Part shown: one piece after another, positions 7,903 to 14,652 of the stretch
How positions within the stretch are numbered: position 1 is the stretch's first letter
How the letters are laid out: every line of letters starts with the position of its first letter
Assembly (NCBI GenBank): GCA_034664005.1
Contig: JAXDIL010000038.1
Location: 1-38,020, forward strand
From: JACVRW01 sp034664005
GTDB lineage: Bacteria > Actinomycetota > Thermoleophilia > Solirubrobacterales > Thermoleophilaceae
Length of the DNA: 38,020 nucleotides
Direction: 5' to 3'
The notes under the pieces: generated by a model
The model's input: only the letters and a program-made list of their open reading frames with translations
Told to the model about the DNA's origin: nothing
Database searches by the model: none
Translations under genes and position numbers: made by a program

Positions 7903-8583
7903 ATGGCCGAGACCCCCCGGATCCTGCTGTTCGACATCGACGGGACGCTGGTGTCCACGGGCGGCGCGGGGGCGGTGGCGTGGCGACAGGCCTTCGAGGA
8001 GCTGTACGGGATCCCGGCCGACATCGGCGAGTTCACGGACGCCGGCATGACTGACCCCGACGTGGGCGCGAAGACGTTCGAGGCGGTGATGCACCGCGAG
8101 CCCACACCGCGCGAGCTGGCTCAGCTGATCCAGCGACGGCTAGAGCACCTGCCCGAGGCGGTGGCCGAGAGCGAGGGCTATCGAGTCCTGCCCGGCGTGC
8201 CCGAGCGGCTGCGGCAGCTCAGCCGCGACGGCCACCTGCTCGGACTGATCACGGGCAACGGCGACGGCGCCGCGCACGTGAAGCTCGCGCGCGGCGACCT
8301 GAACCGCTGGTTCACGTTCGGGGCCTACGCGACCGCTGGCGTGGACAGGGCCGGCATCGTGGGGCGCGCGGTGGAGCGTGGCGAGGCGATGCTCGGCTGC
8401 GACGTGCCGAACGAGGACATCTTCGTGGTAGGCGACACGCCGCTCGACGTCAGCGCCGCGCACGCGGTCGGCTGCACCGCGATCGCGGTCGCGACCGGCC
8501 ACTTCGACGCCGCCGCGCTCCGCAATGCGGGCGCGGACCACGTGCTCGAGACGCTCGAGGAGGAGCTCCCGCTAAGCGCTTAG
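7903..8583 (+). CDS. HAD-superfamily phosphatase (phosphoglycolate phosphatase-like)
   Basis: 226 residues. HAD motif I is FDIDGTL (nucleophile D11, acid D13), motif II lies in LGLITGNG, and motif IV is VVGDTPLDVSAA with the usual acidic pair. A helical cap domain occupies about residues 25-90. It resembles Gph-type phosphatases that act on phosphoglycolate or other small phosphate esters in the cytoplasm; substrate not predictable. It is probably a single gene with its own leaderless promoter (TAACCT at 7891-7896). The stop codon abuts the repeat region in front of the MarR gene. Confidence 0.9.
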   Translation: MAETPRILLFDIDGTLVSTGGAGAVAWRQAFEELYGIPADIGEFTDAGMTDPDVGAKTFEAVMHREPTPRELAQLIQRRLEHLPEAVAESEGYRVLPGVPERLRQLSRDGHLLGLITGNGDGAAHVKLARGDLNRWFTFGAYATAGVDRAGIVGRAVERGEAMLGCDVPNEDIFVVGDTPLDVSAAHAVGCTAIAVATGHFDAAALRNAGADHVLETLEEELPLSA

Positions 8584-8609
8584 GCAGCTAACTAATAGGC
8601 TGCTAACGT
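8583..8609 (+). promoter_or_regulatory. marR promoter with a 10-base direct repeat (possible operator)
   Basis: GGCAGCTAAC (8583-8592) and GGCTGCTAAC (8598-8607) form a direct repeat with one mismatch and a 15-base period. The second copy overlaps TAACGT (8604-8609), a TAnnnT box 8 bases before the ATG at 8618. A protein bound here would cover the promoter, which fits autoregulation by MarR. Binding is inferred. Confidence 0.45.
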
Positions 8610-8617
8610 CAGTCGGC

Positions 8618-9049
8618 ATGTCTCATCAGCTCGAGCTGACCGACGCGCTCCGCGACTTCTTCCTCGCCGCCCGGCGCGCGCGCGGGCGCGCGGCGCAGGA
8701 CCCCTCCCCCGACGGGCTCTCGCTCGCCCAGTACCACCTGCTCGAGCCGCTCGCCGAGGGGCCGCGCACGAACCGCGAGCTCGCCGAGCTGGCCGGGATC
8801 TCCCCGCCCACCGCGACACGCATGGTCGACGGCCTGCTCGAGCGGGGGCTGCTGTCGCGCCATGAGGATCCGAGCGACCGCCGCGCGGTCGTCATCTCAC
8901 TGACCGATTCCGGACGCGCGTCGCTCCGCCGCAAGATGCGAAAGACCAAGGCGGTCCGCGAGCGGATCGCTGCGGCGATCGAGCCCGACGAGCAGGAGGC
9001 GGCTGCCGACCTCCTGCGCCGTCTCGCGGCGGTGATGGAGGAGCTGTGA
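8618..9049 (+). CDS. MarR-family transcriptional regulator
   Basis: 143 residues with the winged-helix layout of MarR: helix alpha1 near the N-terminus, the recognition region NRELAELAGISPPTATRMVDGLLERGLL, and the wing SRHEDPSDRRAVVISLT, whose DxR motif is diagnostic. A C-terminal helix (EPDEQEAAADLLRRLAAVMEEL) would dimerise. MarR proteins are usually repressors released by phenolic or lipophilic ligands. Its stop overlaps the start of the efflux pump gene by 4 bases (GTGA), so the pump is the obvious target. The promoter region carries a direct repeat overlapping the -10 box. Confidence 0.94.
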   Translation: MSHQLELTDALRDFFLAARRARGRAAQDPSPDGLSLAQYHLLEPLAEGPRTNRELAELAGISPPTATRMVDGLLERGLLSRHEDPSDRRAVVISLTDSGRASLRRKMRKTKAVRERIAAAIEPDEQEAAADLLRRLAAVMEEL

Positions 9050-10476
9050 GCCCCGAGATCCCGAGGCAGCACTACAACATCACGCTGGCCGTCCTGGCCC
9101 TGGCGGCGCTGGCCTACGCGCTCCTTCAGACGATGGTCGCGCCGGCGCTGCCGGAGATCCAGCACGAGCTCGACGCATCGCCGGCCACCGTCACCTGGGT
9201 GCTCACGGTCTACCTGCTGAGCGCATCCATCTTCACCCCGGTCCTCGGCCGGCTCGGCGACATCTTCGGCAAGGAGCACATGCTGGTCGCGGTGCTCCTC
9301 GTATTCGCGCTCGGGTCGCTGATCGCGGCCCTCTCGGACAGTCTCGGCCTGCTCGTCGCCGGCCGCGCCGTTCAGGGCGCGGGCGGTGCCGTCTTCCCGC
9401 TCTCCTTCGGCATCATCCGCGACGAGTTCCCGCGCGAGCGCGTGGCCACCGGCATCGGCCTGATCTCGGCTACGTTCGGGATCGGCGGCGGCGCGGGACT
9501 CGTGCTGAGCGGGCTGATCGTCGACCACCTCTCCTACCGCTGGATCTTCTGGTTCGGGCTGGTGGTGGTGCTGATCGCCACGGTCGCCACGCACTTCTTC
9601 GTACCCGAGTCGCCGGTGAAGACGCCCGCGCGGATCGACTTCCGCGGCGCCGCGCTGCTGTCGGTAGGCCTGAGCGCGCTGTTGCTTGCGCTCAGCGAGG
9701 GCGAGCGCTGGGGCTGGATCTCGGCGCGGACGCTCGGGCTGTTCGCCGGCGCGGTCATCGCGCTGATCGTCTGGGTGCGCTTCGAGCAGCGCGTGCGGGA
9801 GCCGCTCGTGGACATTGCGCTCCTGCGCCTGCGCGGTGTCTGGACCACCAACCTCACCGCCTTCCTGATCGGCTTCGGGATGTTCGGCTCGTTCATCCTC
9901 GTGCCGCAGTTCGTGCAGACGCCGGAGTCCGCCGGCTACGGGTTCGGTGCGGACGTGACCGGCGCCGGGCTGTTCATGCTCCCCTCGACGGCCGTGATGC
10001 TCGTGGCGGGCCCGCTCGCGGGCGCGCTCGGCACCCGGTTCGGCTCGAAGCTGCCGCTCCTGATCGGCCTGAGCGCCGCCACCGTGAGCTTCGGCTTCCT
10101 GTCGCTCGCGCACTCCGAGCCCTGGCACATCCTCGTGGCCACCTTCCTGCTCGGCTTCGGAATCGGCATGTCGTTCGCGTCGATGGCGAACCTGATCGTC
10201 GAGGCGGTGCCTCAAACGCAGACCGGCGAGGCCACCGGGATGAACACGATCATGCGGACCGTCGGCGGCGCCTTCGGCGCGCAGATCGCCGCGGCGATCA
10301 TCACGAACCACATCGCCACAGGCGGCCGCTTCCCGGACGAGTCCGGCTACACCGCAGCGTTCGTCATGGGCACGATCGTCGTCGTGGTGGCCCTGCTGGC
10401 GGCGACCCTGATCCCGGGGCGCCGCGCCGAGGCGCGCGTGCGCGCTGGGGTGCCCCGGGCCGACGTCCCGGCCTAG
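9046..10476 (+). CDS. MFS drug-efflux transporter, EmrB/QacA (DHA2) type
   Basis: 476 residues with 13-14 predicted hydrophobic segments. The MFS motif after helix 2 is LGRLGDIFGKE, and motif C in helix 5 appears as a Gly-rich stretch ISATFGIGGGAGLVLSGLIVD. Such proteins export hydrophobic drugs using the proton gradient. The GTG start overlaps the MarR stop, so both genes are one transcription unit and MarR probably controls export of its own inducer. The gene shares its last 4 bases (CTAG, 10473-10476) with the stop codon of the convergent VOC gene, so both frames terminate on one palindromic tetramer. Confidence 0.94.
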   Translation: MSPEIPRQHYNITLAVLALAALAYALLQTMVAPALPEIQHELDASPATVTWVLTVYLLSASIFTPVLGRLGDIFGKEHMLVAVLLVFALGSLIAALSDSLGLLVAGRAVQGAGGAVFPLSFGIIRDEFPRERVATGIGLISATFGIGGGAGLVLSGLIVDHLSYRWIFWFGLVVVLIATVATHFFVPESPVKTPARIDFRGAALLSVGLSALLLALSEGERWGWISARTLGLFAGAVIALIVWVRFEQRVREPLVDIALLRLRGVWTTNLTAFLIGFGMFGSFILVPQFVQTPESAGYGFGADVTGAGLFMLPSTAVMLVAGPLAGALGTRFGSKLPLLIGLSAATVSFGFLSLAHSEPWHILVATFLLGFGIGMSFASMANLIVEAVPQTQTGEATGMNTIMRTVGGAFGAQIAAAIITNHIATGGRFPDESGYTAAFVMGTIVVVVALLAATLIPGRRAEARVRAGVPRADVPA

Positions 10477-11033
10477 GTGCTCCTCAGCGACGCCGCCCTG
10501 GCTGCCACCAGCCGCTCGATGGCGTCGGCGAGGTGCTCGGGGTCGATGTTGTAGTCGCCGCGCTCGAGCCTGAGCGTGTGCGCCTCCGCGAGCACCTCCG
10601 CGTGCGAGTAGCCGAAGGGCGGCTCGAAGCGGTACGAGGCGAGCTCGATCAGAAGGCCCAGCGGATCCTCGAAGTAGATCGAGTCCATGAAGCCGCGGTC
10701 CTTGACGCCGCTGTGCGAGATCCCGCGCTCGTCGAGCCGCTCGACGGCCTGGCGGAAGGTCGCCTGCGAGAGGGAGAAGGCGATGTGGTGCACGCAGCCG
10801 GGGTCGGTGGGCGTGCGGCTCGGGTCGCCGTTCCGCTCCTCGTTCGCGAAGATGGTGATCAGCCGGCCGTCGCCCGGATCGAAGTAGAGGTGGCTCTCCG
10901 CCTCGTTGTCCAGGTTCGGCTGCTCGAACACGAACGGCATGCCGAGCACGCCCTCCCAGAAGTCGATCGACGTCTTCCGATCCGCGCCCGTCAGCGTGAT
11001 GTGGTGAACCCCTTGGCTCTGCAGCTTGCGCAT
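10473..11033 (-). CDS. VOC-superfamily (glyoxalase/extradiol dioxygenase-like) protein
   Basis: 186 residues with two betaalphabetabetabeta modules. Probable metal ligands are H10 or H11 (VHHITLTG), H82 or H83 (VHHIAFSL) and E130 (GLLIEL), the His-His-Glu pattern of glyoxalase-like and ring-cleaving dioxygenase-like VOC enzymes. The motif FYEDPLG-like YFEDPLG is typical. The substrate is unknown. The C-terminal 45 residues extend beyond the usual fold. The ATG is preceded by TAGCAT with 6 bases between and lacks a Shine-Dalgarno sequence. Only 27 bases separate it from the divergent gene at 11061. Confidence 0.9.
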   Translation of the reverse strand: MRKLQSQGVHHITLTGADRKTSIDFWEGVLGMPFVFEQPNLDNEAESHLYFDPGDGRLITIFANEERNGDPSRTPTDPGCVHHIAFSLSQATFRQAVERLDERGISHSGVKDRGFMDSIYFEDPLGLLIELASYRFEPPFGYSHAEVLAEAHTLRLERGDYNIDPEHLADAIERLVAARAASLRST

Positions 11034-11039
11034 GCCGCG

Positions 11040-11045
11040 ATGCTA
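11040..11045 (-). promoter_or_regulatory. Predicted -10 box of a leaderless promoter
   Basis: TAGCAT on the minus strand ends 6 bases before the ATG of the VOC gene. It sits beside the ribosome-binding site (GGGAGG, 11047-11052) of the divergent gene. Confidence 0.45.
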
Positions 11046-11060
11046 CGGGAGGCTGGCCAC

Positions 11061-11345
11061 ATGTACGCACGCATAGCCACGTTCGAAAGCGACCCGTCCA
11101 AGCTCGACGACGCCATCGAGCTCGTCAGATCCGAGGTCGACGGGGACACACCCGAGGGCCTCGAGGGCGCGAAGATGATGATGCTCGTCAACCGCGAGAC
11201 CGGCAAGGGCCTCGGCATCACCCTCTTCGACAGCGAGGACGCGATGCGGCGCGGCGACGAGGCCCTCAACGCGATGAGCCCCGGCTCCACCGAGCGCCGC
11301 ACGAGCGTCGAGTTCTACGAAGTGCCCGTGGAAACCGTAAGCTGA
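11061..11345 (+). CDS. Small ABM-like (dimeric alpha/beta barrel) protein
   Basis: 94 residues: MYARIATFESDPSKLDDAIE, then MMMLVNRETGKGLGITLFDSEDAM, then SVEFYEVPVE. The alternation of strands and helices suits an antibiotic-biosynthesis-monooxygenase-like or stress-responsive dimeric barrel, often of unknown substrate. ATG 11061 is chosen because GGGAGG lies 8 bases upstream (11047-11052). An ATG at 11040 is also in frame but would read through that ribosome-binding site. It is divergent from the VOC gene and 4 bases from the PAS-LuxR gene, and could be cotranscribed with it. Confidence 0.82.
   Translation: MYARIATFESDPSKLDDAIELVRSEVDGDTPEGLEGAKMMMLVNRETGKGLGITLFDSEDAMRRGDEALNAMSPGSTERRTSVEFYEVPVETVS
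11338..11343 (+). promoter_or_regulatory. Predicted -10 box of a leaderless promoter
   Basis: TAAGCT overlaps the end of the upstream gene and ends 6 bases before the GTG at 11350. Confidence 0.4.
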
Positions 11346-11349
11346 GGGC

Positions 11350-11952
11350 GTGTCCGAACGCGCCGATGGTTGGCGGCAGTTGTTCGAGACTGTCTTCCAA
11401 AGCTCGGCGAATCCGATGGCGCTGGTTTCTGACGACCGGGTGATCGTGCGGGTGAACGACGCCAAGGCGCGGCTGCTCGGGCGTCCACCCGAGGAGATCG
11501 TCGGGCACCGGTGCGAGGAGTTCGTTGCGCCGGAGCACCGCGAAGAATCGCTTCGCACCTGGGAGCGTGCGCGCCAGGAGGGTACGAAGGTCCTCGGCGA
11601 GTACGACATCCTGCGGCCGGACGAAAGCCGGGTCCACGTGGCGTACGCGATCGAGCGAATCGAGGGGGATGCCGAGGCGGCGTTCATCTATATCGAGCTG
11701 CCTCCATGGAAGGAGGAGGAGCCCGACGCGTCAGAGGAGCAGTCCCTCGGCTCCGCCCTCACCCGACGCGAACGCGAGGTCATCCAGCACCTGACGATGG
11801 GCAAGACCGGGCCCGAGATCGCCGGCGAGCTGTTCGTGGCCCACCACACGATCCGGACACACGTGCGCAACGCCATGGGCAAGACCGGGGCGCGAACCCG
11901 CGCTCAGCTCGTGGCCATGGCGATGGCCGAGGGTCTCGTCTCAGAGGCGTAA
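11350..11952 (+). CDS. PAS-domain LuxR-type transcriptional regulator
   Basis: 200 residues. A single PAS sensor domain (about 8-118, with NPMALVSDDRVIVRVNDA and GRPPEEIVGHRCEEFV) is joined by an acidic linker to a LuxR/FixJ-type helix-turn-helix starting at about residue 136 (LTRREREVIQHLTMGKTGPE, then TIRTHVRNAMGKTGA). There is no receiver domain, so activity must be set by a PAS ligand or partner protein rather than phosphorylation. The GTG start follows a TAAGCT box by 6 bases. It lies just upstream of a PAS-rich hybrid kinase and may belong to the same signalling unit. Target genes unknown. Confidence 0.92.
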   Translation: MSERADGWRQLFETVFQSSANPMALVSDDRVIVRVNDAKARLLGRPPEEIVGHRCEEFVAPEHREESLRTWERARQEGTKVLGEYDILRPDESRVHVAYAIERIEGDAEAAFIYIELPPWKEEEPDASEEQSLGSALTRREREVIQHLTMGKTGPEIAGELFVAHHTIRTHVRNAMGKTGARTRAQLVAMAMAEGLVSEA

Positions 11953-12009
11953 ATACCACAACGGCGGGATGTCGCCCCACCAGTGCCCCAGCCGATGGTT
12001 ATTGGGCCG

Positions 12010-14652
12010 ATGTCTGACGACGTATCGCGAGGTAGGGGGATTCTCAGGGTCCTGATCATCGAGGCGTCGGGACACGACGCCGACCTCGTCGAACGCGCGC
12101 TGTCGTCCCTGGGACGGCCGCTCCATACGCATCGTGTCTATGACGAGCGCGGCCTCCACGACGCGCTTGCCGCGGGGCCGTGGGACCTCGTGCTGTGCAG
12201 GCACGACGTGCCCGGCCTCGACGCCGGCGACGCGCTTCGCATCGTGGACGAGCGAGACCGCGGGCTGCCGTTCATCCTCGTACCCGGGGACGCGTCCCGG
12301 TCGCGCGTCCTCACGCCTCTCGTCAGGCGCTCGCTGGAGCAGGCCGCCCTCCGGCGGGAGCACCAGGCCAGTCAGGACGACCTCAGGCAGCTCGCGGCGA
12401 TCGTCGAGTCGTCCCGAAACGCGATCATATCCAGGGACCTGAGCGGCGTCATCACGAGCTGGAACAAGGGAGCGGAGCGACTCTACGGCTGGTCCGCGGC
12501 GGAGGCGATCGGCCAGCCGCACGAGTTCCTCGTGCAGGCGGGTCGCGCGGCGGAGGAAGCCGAGCTGCTGACCCGTGCCGCGGCGGGGGAGAGCATTGAG
12601 CCATACGAGACGCGCCGGATCACGAACGACGGTCGCATCCTGACCGTGTCGCTCACCCTATCCCCCATCCGGTCCGGCGACGAGGTCGTGGCCGTGTCCT
12701 CGATCGCGCGGGACATCACGGCCCAACGTGAGGCCGAGGCGGCTCTGCGCGAGAGCGAGACGCGATATCGGATGCTGCTCGAGCACCTGCCGGGGGCACT
12801 GGTGCTGTTCTTCGATCTTGACATGCGGATCATGTTCGTCGCGGGGCGGCTCCTGGAGCAGACCGGGTGGGATCCGGACGAGCTGGTCGGGGCGCGAGTG
12901 GGCGAGCTGCTGCCGCACGGCGCCGCCGACCCGCTGGAAGACGCGCTCCGCAATGCCTTCGCAGGTCGGTCGGAAACGCTCGATATCCAGGGGGTCCGCA
13001 ATCCGGAGCTCGTCCTGTCCTACCGGGTCGTGCCGGTTAAGGACGAGGACGGCACGACGATCGGCGGGATGATGCTCGGGCGTGAGGTCGCGGCCGAGCG
13101 GCGCTTCGAGCGCGAGCTGCGGGCGGCGCGCGAGCTGTTCGAGGACGCCTTCGAAAACGCGCCGATCGGCATGGCCATGATCGCCGCGCCCGGCGCCGAG
13201 AACGAGGGTCAGTTCATCCGCGTGAATCGCGCCCTCGCCGAGATCGCAGGCCTGTCCGAGGAGGAGCTCCTCACGATGTCGCCGAGCGACATCACCCACC
13301 CGGACGACCGCACCGAAACCGATGTAGGCGTCGCGCGGATGCTCCGCGGCGAGGTCCTCGAGCACATGGTGAGGAAGCGCTACGTGCGTCCCAACGGCGA
13401 CGTTCGCTGGGTGGTCGTTCGCGCCCAGCTGGTGCACGACTCGGACGGCAAGCCGCTGCATGCGCTCGGGGTGATCGCCGACGTGCACTCGCAGGTCGAG
13501 GCCGAAGAGGAGTCGCAGCGGCTCGAGGCGATGCTCCACCAGGCGCAGAAGCTCGAAGGAATCGGGCAGCTGGCTGGCGGCATCGCGCACGACTTCAACA
13601 ACCTGCTGGCGGTCATCCTCAACTACGTGGAGCTGGCCCAGCGGGATGAGCTGCTCGAGGAGGCGCTGTGCGAGATCGACCGCGCCGCACGCCGTGCCGC
13701 GGAGTTGACGAAGCAGCTGCTCGTCTTTTCGAGGCAGGAGGTGGCCCAGCCCGTCGTGCTCGACCTGAACCTGCTCGTGGAGGAGACCCAGAATTTCCTG
13801 CTGCGGACGATCGGCGAGGACATCCAGCTATGTACGGAGCTCCATGCCGGCGAGTTAGCCGTCCGAGCCGACAAGGCCCAGCTCGAGCAGACCCTGATCA
13901 ACCTCGCGGTCAACGCGCGCGACGCCATGCCCGGCGGCGGCCGCCTTCAGATCGAGACGCGCTGCACCGACCTGTCGCACCGAGCGGGGCGCGCGGTCGC
14001 TCTTCCAGGTGGCCGGTACGCCGAGATCCGCGTCGCGGACATCGGCACCGGCATGTCTCCGGACGTCCTCGCGCGAGTCTTCGAGCCGTTCTACACCACC
14101 AAGGAGCGCGGGCAGGGCACCGGCCTGGGCCTGGCGATGGTCTACGGAATCGCGACCGGAGCCGGCGGCACGGTGCTGATCGATTCCGAGCCCGGCGAGG
14201 GGACGACGGTGCGCGTCCTTCTCCCGCATGCGGAGGCGCCCGTCGAGCCCGAGCACCCCGATAGGCCGCTCGTCATAGCGCCGGCACACGGCCGACGTGT
14301 GCTGGTCGCCGAGGACGAGGATTCGGTCAGGCGTCTGATCACGCGCATCCTCGCCGAGCACGGCTACGACGTGGTCGTGGCGCGTGACGGCGAGGAAGCA
14401 CTCGCGTTGGCGGAGCAGGGCCCTCCCGTGGACACACTCCTGACCGACATTGTCATGCCGGGCATGAAGGGAACGACGCTGGCGCGGCAACTCATCGCCA
14501 GGATGCCGGACCTCCACGTCGTGTTCATGACCGGCTACACCGACAGGCCGGCTCAGATCCCGCCGAACGCGCCGCTCGTGCTCAAACCGTTCCGCGCGGA
14601 CGAGCTGCTGCGCCAGGTCGGCGCAAGTCCTACCGAAGCTGCGCGAGCCTGA
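12010..14652 (+). CDS. Hybrid sensor histidine kinase: degenerate receiver, three PAS, HisKA, HATPase_c, receiver
   Basis: About 880 residues, no membrane segment, so a cytoplasmic sensor. Domains in order (numbered from ATG 12010): receiver-like 11-115, PAS about 125-240, PAS about 250-365, PAS about 375-495, HisKA with phospho-acceptor H527 (GGIAHDFNNLLAV), HATPase_c about 625-735 (N box LINLAVNARDAM, GTGLGLAM) and a C-terminal receiver about 752-870 with D813 (LLTDIVMPG) and the conserved KPF lysine. In the first receiver the phosphorylated Asp is replaced by Arg64 (DLVLCRHDVPG), so it cannot be phosphorylated in the normal way. In-frame starts at GTG 11983 and ATG 11995 cannot be excluded. 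The 3' end overlaps the convergent gene by 23 bases. Confidence 0.93.
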   Translation: MSDDVSRGRGILRVLIIEASGHDADLVERALSSLGRPLHTHRVYDERGLHDALAAGPWDLVLCRHDVPGLDAGDALRIVDERDRGLPFILVPGDASRSRVLTPLVRRSLEQAALRREHQASQDDLRQLAAIVESSRNAIISRDLSGVITSWNKGAERLYGWSAAEAIGQPHEFLVQAGRAAEEAELLTRAAAGESIEPYETRRITNDGRILTVSLTLSPIRSGDEVVAVSSIARDITAQREAEAALRESETRYRMLLEHLPGALVLFFDLDMRIMFVAGRLLEQTGWDPDELVGARVGELLPHGAADPLEDALRNAFAGRSETLDIQGVRNPELVLSYRVVPVKDEDGTTIGGMMLGREVAAERRFERELRAARELFEDAFENAPIGMAMIAAPGAENEGQFIRVNRALAEIAGLSEEELLTMSPSDITHPDDRTETDVGVARMLRGEVLEHMVRKRYVRPNGDVRWVVVRAQLVHDSDGKPLHALGVIADVHSQVEAEEESQRLEAMLHQAQKLEGIGQLAGGIAHDFNNLLAVILNYVELAQRDELLEEALCEIDRAARRAAELTKQLLVFSRQEVAQPVVLDLNLLVEETQNFLLRTIGEDIQLCTELHAGELAVRADKAQLEQTLINLAVNARDAMPGGGRLQIETRCTDLSHRAGRAVALPGGRYAEIRVADIGTGMSPDVLARVFEPFYTTKERGQGTGLGLAMVYGIATGAGGTVLIDSEPGEGTTVRVLLPHAEAPVEPEHPDRPLVIAPAHGRRVLVAEDEDSVRRLITRILAEHGYDVVVARDGEEALALAEQGPPVDTLLTDIVMPGMKGTTLARQLIARMPDLHVVFMTGYTDRPAQIPPNAPLVLKPFRADELLRQVGASPTEAARA

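Noticed and set aside
8626..11070. 814-codon open frame on the minus strand across the MarR, MFS and VOC genes
   Set aside because: Composition is Arg/Ala/Glu/His-rich with no domain pattern, and it mirrors three well-supported genes; a GC-skewed shadow frame.
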